64,000 bases of DNA from Eustoma russellianum. Taxonomy: Eukaryota > Streptophyta > Magnoliopsida > Gentianales > Gentianaceae. Of the stretch, positions 1-9,485 are shown one piece after another. Where the stretch lies: contig AP025042.1 in assembly GCA_036186865.1 (NCBI GenBank), forward strand, positions 16,733,200 through 16,797,199, in the 5' to 3' direction. The notes under the pieces are model-generated. The model saw nothing but the letters and a program-made list of their open reading frames with translations. It searched no databases and was not told the DNA's origin. The position numbers and the translations under genes were made by a program. Each line of letters opens with the position of its first letter. Position 1 is the first letter of the stretch.

Positions 1-372
1 CTCAACATCTGGGGGCAGAATTCCCTATATTTCACCTAGGCAGGTATGAGAAGGTTGAGCAAGTCTCAACATCTGGGGGCAGATTCCCCTATATTTCACC
101 TCGGCAGGTGTGAGAAGGTTGAGCAAGTCTCAACATCTGGGGGCAGAATTCCCTATATTTCACCTCGGCATGTCTGAGAAGGTTGAGCAAGTCTGAACAT
201 CTGGGGGCAGAATTCCCTATATTTCACCTCGGCAGGTCTGAGAAGGTTGAGCAGGTCTCAACATCTGGGGGCAGATTTCCCTGTATTTCACCTCGGCAGG
301 TCTGAGAAGGTTGAGCATGTCTCAACATCTGGGGGCAGACTTCCCTGTATTTCACCTCAGTAGGTCTGAGAG
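1..372 (+). repeat. Tandem array, 64-bp unit, of Tat-like gypsy element 1
   Basis: About six head-to-tail copies; successive units start at 1, 65 and 129, giving a period of 64 bp. Each unit carries the core ATCTGGGGGCAGA, a segment like TCCCTATATTTCACCTCGG, and GGTTGAGCAAGTCTCAAC. The array runs off the left edge of the window, so its full size is unknown. It lies upstream of the opposite-strand gene and the 3' LTR, in the position of the hypervariable 3' region of Tat/Ogre-type elements. A related array occurs at 36930..38365 in the opposite orientation. Confidence 0.93.
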
Positions 373-1022
373 GACCAAGTTGGGTCCATAAAGATACTCG
401 CCATAACTTAGAAGAAAACTAAGTATTGTTAGACCAAGTTAGCTTGGTGAAAGCTCAGACCAAAAAACTGATGCAATATGGGCCCAAACTTGGGGACCAA
501 GTCGGACTCATGGAAACATTAAACAAAACTTGGAAGAATCCAAGAAAGTTTTAGCAGAGTAAATCCTGGAGACCAGATTAGCTCTGTAAAAGTTTAAGGT
601 ATTATTCATACATCTCGGCCTTTTGAGGAAGGTTTGGTGTAAAAGACTTCATCTGTCATCATACTTCGGGTATGCTAAGTTAAGAAACTTAGGTTATTAC
701 TAAGTGTCGTTCAGATCGGAGCTCGGCCAAGGCAGTACAAGATTCATTCTTGTTCTATTCTTGATTCAGCTCAGCGAAATAACAGGTTTATTTTATAGCT
801 TGGGGACTTAGTTTATTTTCAGTGAAATTGATCAAGTTTAACAAGGCCGACATGGGAACTGGCAACAATAAGTTTGAAGAACAAACTTGATAAAAATGCT
901 GAAAGCAGAAGAGAAGAAAGAGTTGTAAACTACAAAAGACAGATTTTTCATTGATGAAGAATTTAAAGTGCAGAATACAATTGATGTCTGCTCAGCTAAT
1001 GATTACAAAGAGAAGCCTAAGT
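373..1022. other. Non-coding internal region of gypsy element 1
   Basis: This 650-bp stretch lies between the array and the end of the opposite-strand gene. It is rich in AGCTCGGCC-like words that recur through the element. No open frame, RNA gene or secondary repeat was recognised. Confidence 0.5.
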
Positions 1023-1628
1023 CTAATCATCTTCTTCCCTCAAGTCAGCTCCATCTACAAACTTTTGGAATTGATCTTCAAACTCTTGGGAAGCGCTGGG
1101 ATTGTATAGCTCAGTCAGGCGTGGATCCTCTTTGTTCAGATCTGGATAAACATCTGAGCAGACATCAATGGATTCTTTTCGGCCGACCTCCATAGCTGAG
1201 CTCTGCAAAAGAATCATGTTTTCCTCAAAAAACCTGGATTTCTTGAAGTCCACAGTCGTTTTGATCTCAGCTTCAATTAGTTGGTGACGCAGTAAGCCCA
1301 GTTGCTCTTCATAAGCTTTGCTCTTCTGCATTAGTTCAGCATTTTGTTTTTTCAAAAACTCATTCTCATTCAGAGTTTGAGTGGAGGTGAGCTCCAAGTC
1401 AGCCACTTTATGCCCCAACTCATCCACCTTTGAGTTGGAAATGGCCAGCTTCATCTCAGCATCTTCAGCCCTATGCTGGAGTTGGGAAATGTTGGCTTGC
1501 AAATTTGTGTTTTCTTGAGTCAGTTCGGCTCTCTTCAGCTCGGCTTCCTCAAGTTCTCTGTTTTTAACTTCGAGCTCTTCAACAAATTCTTCACTTCGGG
1601 TTAGAATTTCCAACTCCTGAGCTCGGAC

Positions 1629-1700
1629 CTGCAAGGAAAGCAGAGTAAGAAGAAACTAATTGGTAAAAGCAAACAAAGCACTCAGAAAAGTTTTTCTTAC
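1629..1700 (-). other. Candidate intron in the opposite-strand gene
   Basis: On the minus strand the segment begins GTAAGAAAAACTT and ends CTTTCCTTGCAG, and it is 72 bp long. Removing it joins ...QSNIAL to VRAQELE in one reading frame, which is the main reason to call it an intron. Two further candidates, 2554..2632 (79 bp, ends TTCTTTGCAG) and 2809..2880 (72 bp, ends CTTAATGCAG), have the same GT...AG form. Confidence 0.55.
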
Positions 1701-2720
1701 CAAAGCAATGTTGGATTGAAAGGCATTTTTTAGCTCTCCCCCAAACAGTCGCCCTAAACTTCTGGTGATCCAGGGGCAGAACTGCCAGTTTATTCAGCTT
1801 TCTGGCTATGGATGCGTCCAGAGCTGAATCACCTTCTGAAAACCCAATGGGAATTGGGTCATGAAATTCATTCGGCTGAGGCGGGCTCTCCACAGCCGGC
1901 TCAGCAACAACCATCTCCGAAGGCTGAGATGGCCCTGGATCTCGGTTGCTGGAGCCTTCACCCCTTTGTCTCTTTCTGGGGGAGCTTCTACCTCAGGTCT
2001 GCCCCCAGTTCCAACTGCTACTGCTGCTGAGCCCGAGCCAGCAGAGCGTGAATCAGCTCTGCCAATTGAAATCTTTGATGACGAGCCTGAGGCCGAGATC
2101 CAACCTCAGGCTTTTGCTGAAACTAATTGGAAAAAGCAAGCAAAGAACTCAGAAAATTTTTTCTTACCAAAGCAATGTTGGCTTGAAAGGCATTTTTTAG
2201 CTCTCCCTAAACAGTCGCCCTAAACTTATGGTGATCCAAGGGCAGAACTGCCACTTTATTCAGCTTTCTGGCTAAGGATGGGTCCAGAGCTGAATCACCT
2301 TCTGAAAACCCAATGAGAATTGTGTCATGAAATTCATTCGGCTGAGGCGGGCTCTCCACAGCCGGCTCAGCAACAACCATCTCCGAAGGCTGAGATGGCC
2401 CTGGATCTCGGTTGCTGGGGCCTTCACCCCTTTGTCTCTTTCTAGAGCGAAGATTTGAGCCTTCATCAGCCTCTGCTGAAGGCTCTGGCTCAGCAAAAGC
2501 CTGAGGCTGGATCTCGGCCTCAGGCTCGTCATACAAGATTTCAATTGGCAGAGCTGCAAAGAAGCAAAACGAATCAAGATAAAAACAAATCTCAACACTT
2601 AGAAAAGTTTTGAAGTTGAGGAAAATTGTTACCTGATTCAGGCTCTGCTGGCTCGGGCTCAGCAGCAGCAGCAGTTGGAATTGGGTGCAAAGCTGAGGTA
2701 GAAGCTCCCCCAGAACCAAG
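1652..2720. repeat. Direct plus inverted internal duplication
   Basis: The block 1652..1977 is repeated directly at about 2122..2444 with only scattered differences. Between the two, 1978..2121 is an inverted copy of sequence found at about 2510..2720; for example the GGGGGAGCTTCTACCTCAG run at 1979 appears reverse-complemented near 2700. The order is therefore B, inverted C, B, C. It disrupts the opposite-strand gene. A template switch during reverse transcription, or a later inversion with duplication, would produce this. Confidence 0.85.
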
Positions 2721-3792
2721 GGTGGCCATTCTTCTTTCTTTGCGGGCCCTCTTCCTGGCCGCTACCTAAGCCATTTTGTGGAACGGGAAGAAGATCCAGC
2801 CATTGCACCTGCATTAAGGATAATACAGTTAACACTGAAAGAAGAGAAGGTTGTTGAAAGGGAAATACAACAATATCAACCTCGGACAATGATTAATTTG
2901 TCTGGGGAAAGTGGCAAGTAGTTATCACCAACAGCCGAGTGGCCCAGGTCGGCTGCTATCCAGATCTCAGAATCTACCTTCTGCCTTTGCCAAACTTCCA
3001 GATGTTTCCGCTTGGCAGCTCAGATTTCTTGACATAGAAAAATTTCCCTTTCCATCTCTTGTTGGAAGAGCGAATATTAATGGCAAAAGGAAAATTTGTG
3101 TTAGACGCTCGCTTGCTGAAATAATACCAGCTATGCGAGGCCCGATATGCAAAAAAGGCTAGGAAAATAGTAGCATTAAAAGGGAGCTCAGCTATTCTAA
3201 GGAAAAGAAGATAGCAAAGAATGAGTTTAAGGCCGTTAGGCTGGATTTGAGGAAGCCTGAGTCCATAAGCCCGCATAATACAGACAAGTGGCTCAGGAAC
3301 AGGAAGGTTGAAACCTGACTTGAATTAATCCGCGTAGACTGCTTCATAATCCCTAGGGGGATCATAAGCAGTCTGACCAGGCAAGGGGAGGATCGGGCTG
3401 AACCGATTTTTATCAATTTTATGGAATTTACAAATCCTATCCAGGTCGGCCTCAGACAGGGTAGAGAAAGACTCCTGGACAAGGGGAGAGGGTAGACCTC
3501 TCTCAATGACCCCTGAAAACAGAGATGGGTCCCTTAGTGGGGTGGGAGGATCTACAGATGCCGGAGCAGGAGCAATCCCTGCTCGCTCCGGCGAAGAACT
3601 GACCACGGTGATGGCTCTGCTGGATTGGACAGTGTCACCGATGGTTCGACCTAAATTGCTGATGGGAAGGTCATCAGCAGAGGCTGATCTGACGGACAGA
3701 GATGGAGAACAGGAGTTATCTCCACCACTGGCGGCGTAAGAGGCACCCTCAGAAAGATTTTGAGAATCACGGGAACCATTGGAGGAAGACAT

Positions 3793-4318
3793 TGTGAAAA
3801 AAGAGGTGTAAGGAAAAACTTACAGAGAAAAGATTTGAGTGAACTGAGAAGATCAGAGAAGACAACTGGAGGGGATGATTAAGACGCCGGAGAGGAAAAG
3901 CTAAGGCAAACAGCAGAAATGGAAACAGAAGTTTCAAAATGACCGTAGAGAATTCTATTTATAAGGTTTCAGCTCGGCATCCCAAAGGTCGTCTTGGTAT
4001 GATTGCCCTCGATTTCTATAACGGCCTAATTCGGAAGGCTGCGTAACTGATACTTCGTGCTCTGCGCAAATAGTAAGTGCGCAGAATAGACCTATCAGAG
4101 ATGGACACATGCTAAAAAGACGGTGTAATTATGACTGAACTGAGTAGCTTGCTTTCTCTGATAAGCTCGGCCAAATACGCAATCGACGCTTCGTACTTGG
4201 TGCAGCCAGTAAATATGCAGAACAGTCTAATCAGAGGTTGACACGTCGCCAGTGAAAGGACGACTCATTAAAGATTCTGAATCGATTAGTCTGCCCTCTC
4301 AGGTCAGCTCGGCCAAAC
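3793..4318. other. Promoter-side and internal non-coding region of element 1
   Basis: This stretch separates the opposite-strand gene from the purine tract. It contains two related segments around CTGCGCAAATAGTAAGTGCGCAGAAT (near 4060..4087) and GTAAATATGCAGAACAGTCTAATCAGAG (near 4208..4236), each followed by an ACAC-rich word. No ORF is credible here. Confidence 0.4.
3955..3963 (-). promoter_or_regulatory. TATA box of the opposite-strand gene, element 1
   Basis: The minus strand reads TATAAATAG about 163 bp upstream of the ATG at 3792. The same nonamer precedes the corresponding gene of the second gypsy element (35703..35711), which argues that the opposite-strand gene has its own promoter rather than being read from the LTR. 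Confidence 0.6.
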
Positions 4319-4320
4319 TA

Positions 4321-4333
4321 ATCTGGGGGCAAA
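4321..4333 (+). other. Polypurine tract of gypsy element 1
   Basis: ATCTGGGGGCAAA lies immediately before the LTR start TGATGAACG. The second gypsy element has the same core (TCTGGGGGCAAA, minus strand, near 35448..35459) immediately before its LTR start, which supports both boundaries. Confidence 0.85.
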
Positions 4334-5358
4334 TGATGAACGAAAATATAATACCTGTTAATCAACAACAGTCAACGGTAGACTTTGGGCATAAAAGTGT
4401 TAAAGTCCCGCAGGTCGGCACAAAAGTACTCCTGCTTGGCCAAGTTACACTTCGGTCATATTCTTATCATCAGAGGTGTGCATCTCAGCATCCGGACTAA
4501 ACTGCAGTTCGGCAAGAGTGTAATTCAGCACAGCTTGACTAAAAGCTTATTGAGATAGCTAAAGCGAACTCGCCTACAACTTCTGATTCAGCTCGGCCAC
4601 ATAGCCGAGACAAGCTGGTACTTATTAATACATGAAGAATTATTGAAGTGTAACGGCACAAAATGATTCATCTCAGCTCAGCAAGGTCATATATTTACAA
4701 TCAGCCTCGACAGAATGTTCAACTCGGCCTCGACCACATACCGGCTCGGCCGAATTACGTCAAAAACTATCAGATAAGATCAAGAGAAGATATCGTCCAT
4801 TATGCTCTGGGACCCACTTAGCGGCTCTGTAGAATACTTTCCAGATGTCAAGTAGTAGTTGGCTCCCTACAAAGCTATCATTACGGGCCGACCTACACAA
4901 CAGCTACGGTCACAGGCTTTAGTCCCATCACTCTACAGCTCTGCAACGGACTAGACCGCCATCTCAGACATATCGCTATCACATCATTTGGCAGGGGATC
5001 AGACCTCCTCTATTTGAAGTATAAATACCCCTCAACTCACAACGGAAGGGGGGGGGATCCCGAATCTGGGAGAATTTCTGGAGCATTATTTCATAAGCTC
5101 CATCTCGGCCACGACATAAAAACTCACAAACTCAGTGAGATCTTTCTCAGGTATCTTCAACCCTTTATTCCAGCATAAATTGCATAGGCAAAACACCCAT
5201 AACTGACTTAAGCGTCGGAGGGTTTTCCCGGGACAGCACCCTGGGACCTCTAACGTTTTTCTTCTTTCTCAGGCTCCGTTGAAGAATTTAGACGGAAGAT
5301 TAACGGCTCACCCACCAGATCATCTCTGACCCTCATGATGACCATCTCGGCACCATCA
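4334..5358 (+). repeat. 3' LTR of gypsy element 1
   Basis: The LTR starts TGATGAACG and ends CACCATCA, with inverted terminal TGATG/CATCA, and is 1025 bp long. A TATA box (TATAAATA, 5020..5027) precedes the presumed transcript start. The U5 segment GCGTCGGAGGGTTTTCCCGGG near 5212 matches the LTR of the element at 34522..40474. The left LTR is outside the window, so the target duplication cannot be checked; the 5 bp after the LTR are ACCAA. Confidence 0.82.
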
Positions 5359-5632
5359 ACCAATAAGATAGGAAAATACTTAACATGAAAATGGGTGTAG
5401 CTTTTTTACTTTTTGAGTTAATCGACGGTTGAGGAAAAAAATAGCAGTTAAGTGGTGGTTCTGGATTTTCACTTTTTCAATTGAAGTAAACAAAACAATT
5501 GAGGTGTTCAAGAATTCTTTCCAATAAACTGAAAACATTTAGCTAATGTTTATACTCCAATCTTTAAAAGCAAAAAATCATTAGTATAATTTCTTTCTAG
5601 TGTCTTACCTCACAAAATTTTATTCTTAAACT
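5359..5632. other. Spacer between gypsy element 1 and RTE LINE 1
   Basis: An AT-rich stretch in which nothing was recognised on either strand. Confidence 0.5.
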
Positions 5633-8600
5633 CATCATCATCATCCGTACCTAGTATATTCTAACAACACTAAAAGCTATCGTTAGGGTCTGAGGAGGGT
5701 AAGTGGTAGGCAGACAATACCTCTGTCTCAAGGGATAGAGAGTCTGCTTCCAGTGAGATCCCCGGTATACCTGCATAAATGACATAATAATAGAGATATG
5801 ATATGCTAGTGTGTTAGTGAGAAAATTCAAGAAATAAAAAGAAGAGGCTTTCGATATTAAAATACACATAACGTTTATATGTACATGCAATGCAAAACAA
5901 CGGTAAAACATAAGCAAAGAAGTGCACAGTCAACCTAAAGCGTAGATAGTGTCTGCGCCTATCTATGTCCCTAAATATACTCTAAGGTGTCCCTATATAT
6001 GACCTATACCTCTTTAACTTTAATCTTATGTCTCCATGAACTCCTATCCTGGACCATGTCCTCAGAGAGGTGCAAATCTAGTAGGTCATGCCTAATCTTC
6101 TCATCCCAAGTCAATTTGGGCCTGCCTGTACTCTTGTTCCCCTCTACAATGAGGCTTTCAATTGCTCTGACCGATGTTGTTGTCTGTCTCCGCTTGACAT
6201 GCCCAAACCATCTCATTCTTCTCTCCCTTATCTTATCTGCTATACTAGCCACGCCTAACCTTTTCCGAAACACCTCGTTTCTAATCCGGTCTAGCCTTGT
6301 ATGCCCACACATCCATCTCAACATCTTTATCTCTGCCACTTCCATCTTCTGCAAACCCAACAGTCTGTCCCATATAACATTGCCGGTCGCACTGCCACCC
6401 CATAAAATTTTCTCTTTAATTTAGTTGGGAAATTCTTGTCACACAGCACCCCTGAGGCTGCCCTCCATCTACACCAGCCTGCTTGAAATCGATGTGCTAC
6501 ATCACTATCTATGTCCCCATTCTGCTGCACAAATGACTCTAAGTACTTAAACTTACTTACCTGTGGTACCACTTGACTATTGATGGTGAGCTGGCTATTC
6601 TCACGGTCGGCTACGCCACTGAAGTCGCAGTGCAAATACTCGGTCTTCAGAACGGCTAATCCTTAAGTCTTTTCTTTCTAAAAAACCTCTCCACTACTCT
6701 AGTCTCATATTCAGGGTATGTCTATTCTCTTGGACTAATACAATATCATCAGCAAAAAGCGTACATCATAGAACTGCCTCCTGTATGGCTTTGACAACTT
6801 GTCAAGGACAACTGAAAAAAGAAATGGGCTCAACGCAGACCCTTGATGGAGGCCTACCTCTACCGGAAAGAAGTCTGTAGTCCCCACAGGCGTACGAACG
6901 GTTGTTTTTCTCCTAGCATACATATCTCTAATTATGTCTATATACTTCATAGGGATCCCTCTTGCATCCAGACTATCCCAGATCAGGCTACGTGGCACAC
7001 TATCATACGCTTTTTCAAGATCGATGAAAACCATATGTAAATCGCGCTTCTTCTCTCTATACTTCTCCATTGATCTTCTGAGAATGTGTATTTCTTCCGT
7101 AGTTGACCTTCCAGGCATAAAACCAAATTGGTTCATCATAACCTGAGATTCTCTTCTAATTCTAGTGTCGATTACTCTCTCCCGTGACTTTATGGTATGG
7201 CTTAGCAACTTAATCCCTCTATAGTTCCCACAACACTATGCGTCTCCTTTGTTCTTATATAGGGGTACCACGACATTCTCCACTCATCTGGCATCTTTCT
7301 AGTTTTGTAAATTTGGTTGAACAGAGTAGTTAGCCATTGAACCCATTCCTTTCCCAAAATACTTCCACGCCTCAATGGGTATATTATCTAAGCCGACCGC
7401 TTTAGCTCTTCCCATCTTCTACAGTGCTTTCATCACCTCTCCTTGTGTGATGTTCTGACAGTCGGAGTTATTATGTTGTCTTTGTTGGTTAGTGATGCTT
7501 TCTCGTTCTTCATAGTCGGCACTACCGCTGTTGAAAAGATTGTGAAAGTATGTTTGTCATTTCAACTTAATGTCTTGTGCTTTGACTAACACATGTCCAT
7601 CTTCTCCTTTTATAAACTTTCCGCCTCCTAGGTCCTATCTCTTTCGATCCCTAGCTTTGGCAATCTTGAACATATCCTGCTCTTCGTCTTTTGTTTCTAG
7701 TATTTCACACATTCTTTTATAAGCTGCAGCCTTTGCCTCTGTCACTGCCTTCTTCACCTCCTTCTTGGCGATTTTGTAATTCTCCTTCAATCTCACTTTC
7801 TCTTTCCCATTTGTGCAGCTTAACAGCTCTCTAAAATCCTTTGTTTGTCTTTTATTTTTTGTTGCACATCCTTGTTCCACCACCACGTCTCTTTATGTAC
7901 GGACATCTTTCCTGTTGTTACCCCAACCATTTCTCTCGCCGCGTGAGTACTAGTAGTCGATATAGCCTCCAGCATCTGATTTGTGCCATCACCCAGACGA
8001 TCTAGTTTCGCGGAGATGACCTTGTATATGATTATATTAATTTTTTCGTAATTCAAACTTTCCCATCGAATCCTGTGTGTGAATTTTCCAACCCTCTTAC
8101 TCAGCTTTTGTCTCAATGCTATAACTACTACTAATAAACGGTGTTGCTTCACCGCTGTCTCCCCCTGGTATAACCTTGCAGTCCTTCCACAACTGTCGGT
8201 CTTCACGCCTCATCAAAAAATAGTTGATCTGTGTGTTACGTCCTCCGCTGCTAAAAGTGATCAGATGCGATTCTTTTTTCTTAAAAAACGAGTTTATAAT
8301 GCCTAGGTCATGGGCCACTGCTAGGTCTAGCAGATCTCTACCCTGTTCGTTTCTATTTCTATAACCAAACCCGCTATGTGTCGACTGAAAACCATCGCTA
8401 TCCTTTCCAATGTGTCCATTAAAATCACCTCCGATACAAATTCGTTCCTGACTTTAACACTATATCTAAGCAATCCAAAAACCCTTTCTTCTCCTGTTCT
8501 CCTAGTCCCACTTGGGATGCGTATGCGCAAATCACTGCCACTACCTTCTTATTTAGTACTAACTTCAACACCATTATTCTATCATTATATCTAATCACAT

Positions 8601-8985
8601 CAATCATATTCGTGTGTAATTCTAACTTTGCTAGAAATCTTACCACATTCTTGGTCTCATCTGACCTCGAATACAACAACTTATACCCATTACACTCTTT
8701 ACCTTTATTTCCTTTCCACCTAATCTCTTGGAGGCATGCTACATCTATCTTACGTATCTTAAGTGTATCTACAACCTCCAACAATTTACCACTTAAGGTT
8801 CCTACATTCCAAGAGGCTACCCTTAGACTATCTTCCTTTTCCTTCCCCTTACCTACACCCCTCTTCCTTAGACATGGTCTTACAGAAAAATCATGATGTC
8901 TTATATCAACTATAGCAACTAAAACTAAAAATCCGAGGTATGCCACTGATGCCGAAAGTTTGAAACTAAATGTAAACAATCAAAA
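5633..8985 (-). mobile_element. RTE-clade LINE 1, decayed
   Basis: A non-LTR retrotransposon runs on the minus strand with endonuclease first (about 8980..8330), then a linker, reverse transcriptase (about 7210..6700) and a C-terminal region (6635..6004). Its 3' end reads TACTAGGTACGGATGATGATGATGAG, so it ends in a short GAT trinucleotide run instead of poly(A), as RTE elements do. The 5' boundary near 8985 is approximate and no target duplication was found. Several frameshifts and stops break the coding sequence. Confidence 0.88.
6004..8979 (-). pseudogene. Endonuclease-reverse transcriptase of RTE LINE 1
   Basis: The N-terminal part has the endonuclease signature RVASWNVGTLSGK and IDVACLQEIRWKG (8425..8979). 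A linker with ETWWWNKDVQQKIK follows (7820..8206). The reverse transcriptase part (6735..7208) shows NQFGFMPGRSTTEEIHILR, MVFIDLEKAYDSVPR and a catalytic FADDIVL, which sits in a different frame near 6735..6760 because of a frameshift. The C-terminal block 6004..6360 has MRWFGHVKRR and TGRPKLTWDEKIRHDL, typical of plant RTE proteins. At least four frame breaks are visible, so the protein would not be made. The family normally nicks target DNA and copies its RNA into the nick. Confidence 0.88.
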
Positions 8986-9236
8986 TTACTTCAATAATAA
9001 TAAGACAAAAATGAAATTATATCACCTGGTTGGGTTGTGGCACATCAAGATCCAATAAAGCCACATATCTGGATCTTCTATACCAGAGTCACACAAGATC
9101 CAGGCCCTAAAACCCTAGCGCTCGAACAATCTGTGGGAGAGATCCGCAAAGGTGGGTGGGAGCAGCCTTATTAATTTAAAATCAAGATCCGACTTTTTGA
9201 GCTTTCTACACCATCGTCGGATTTAAGATATAACAT
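8986..9236. other. Spacer left of the L1 insertion
   Basis: Contains AAGATCC-rich sequence and GGGTTTTAGGG (minus strand, near 9100..9112). With 14636..15467 it would form one continuous stretch before the LINE inserted. No gene was recognised. It may belong to the same decayed LTR-type element as the right flank. Confidence 0.4.
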
Positions 9237-9247
9237 ACGTGGAACCA
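9237..9247 (+). repeat. Target-site duplication of the L1 LINE (left copy)
   Basis: ACGTGGAACCA occurs here and again at 14625..14635 directly after the A-rich tail. The perfect 11-bp match fixes both ends of the element. Confidence 0.9.
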
Positions 9248-9485
9248 AATGCTAATTATTCCCCTGTATATGAGCTGAATCAACAGCAAGAGAATGTGCT
9301 TAGAGAGAGAAAACTCTCTCCCTTCTTTCTAGAAGGGATATCCATTCTCTTTCCTTGGTTTCTTCTATTCTCCCTTTGCTTGCTCAAATACGCACTTCAT
9401 CACATTATTTTAATAATTGCTCTCTTTCTTCCGGATTCTTCCATCTTCCTCCTTATTCATCCCTCTCTTCGTTCATCAATCTCAA

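Larger units (their letters stand above)
1023..3792 (-). pseudogene. Opposite-strand gene of gypsy element 1 (gypsy-type transposon-domain protein), decayed
   Basis: A spliced-looking gene runs against the element. The first exon starts MSSSNGSRDS at 3792 with a Ser-rich head. It then enters a domain resembling the plant 'putative gypsy-type transposon' N-terminal family (key words DYEAVYAD, GFNLPVPEPLV, KRWKGKFFYV). An in-frame TAA directly follows YAD near 3325. A proline- and glutamate-rich middle and a long coiled coil (RAQELEILTRSEEF, then LEVKNRELEEAELKRAEL) follow, ending ADLREEDD near 1023. Candidate GT-AG introns are 2809..2880, 2554..2632 and 1629..1700. A TATA box lies upstream at 3955..3963. 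Internal duplication and inversion (1652..2720), stops and frameshifts show it is no longer functional. It is likely an extra antisense ORF of the kind reported in Tat-lineage elements; its function is unknown. Confidence 0.7.
1..5358 (+). mobile_element. Ty3/gypsy element 1 (Tat-like), 3' part
   Basis: This is the right end of an LTR retrotransposon read on the + strand. In order it contains the tandem array, about 650 bp of non-coding DNA, a decayed gene on the minus strand (1023..3792), a purine tract ending at 4333 and an LTR (4334..5358). Gag, protease, reverse transcriptase and integrase would lie left of position 1 and are not visible. The Tat-like assignment is inferred from the long 3' region with an opposite-strand gene and tandem repeats, and from shared R-U5 sequence (GCGTCGGAGGGTTTT followed by GGGACCTCT) with the complete element at 34522..40474. 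Confidence 0.8.

Noticed and set aside
1..372. CRISPR-like array
   Set aside because: Units are contiguous 64-bp tandem repeats without unique spacers, in a plant retrotransposon.
968..2223. Plus-strand open frames over the antisense gene
   Set aside because: They are mirror frames of the minus-strand coding sequence and carry no recognisable domain.
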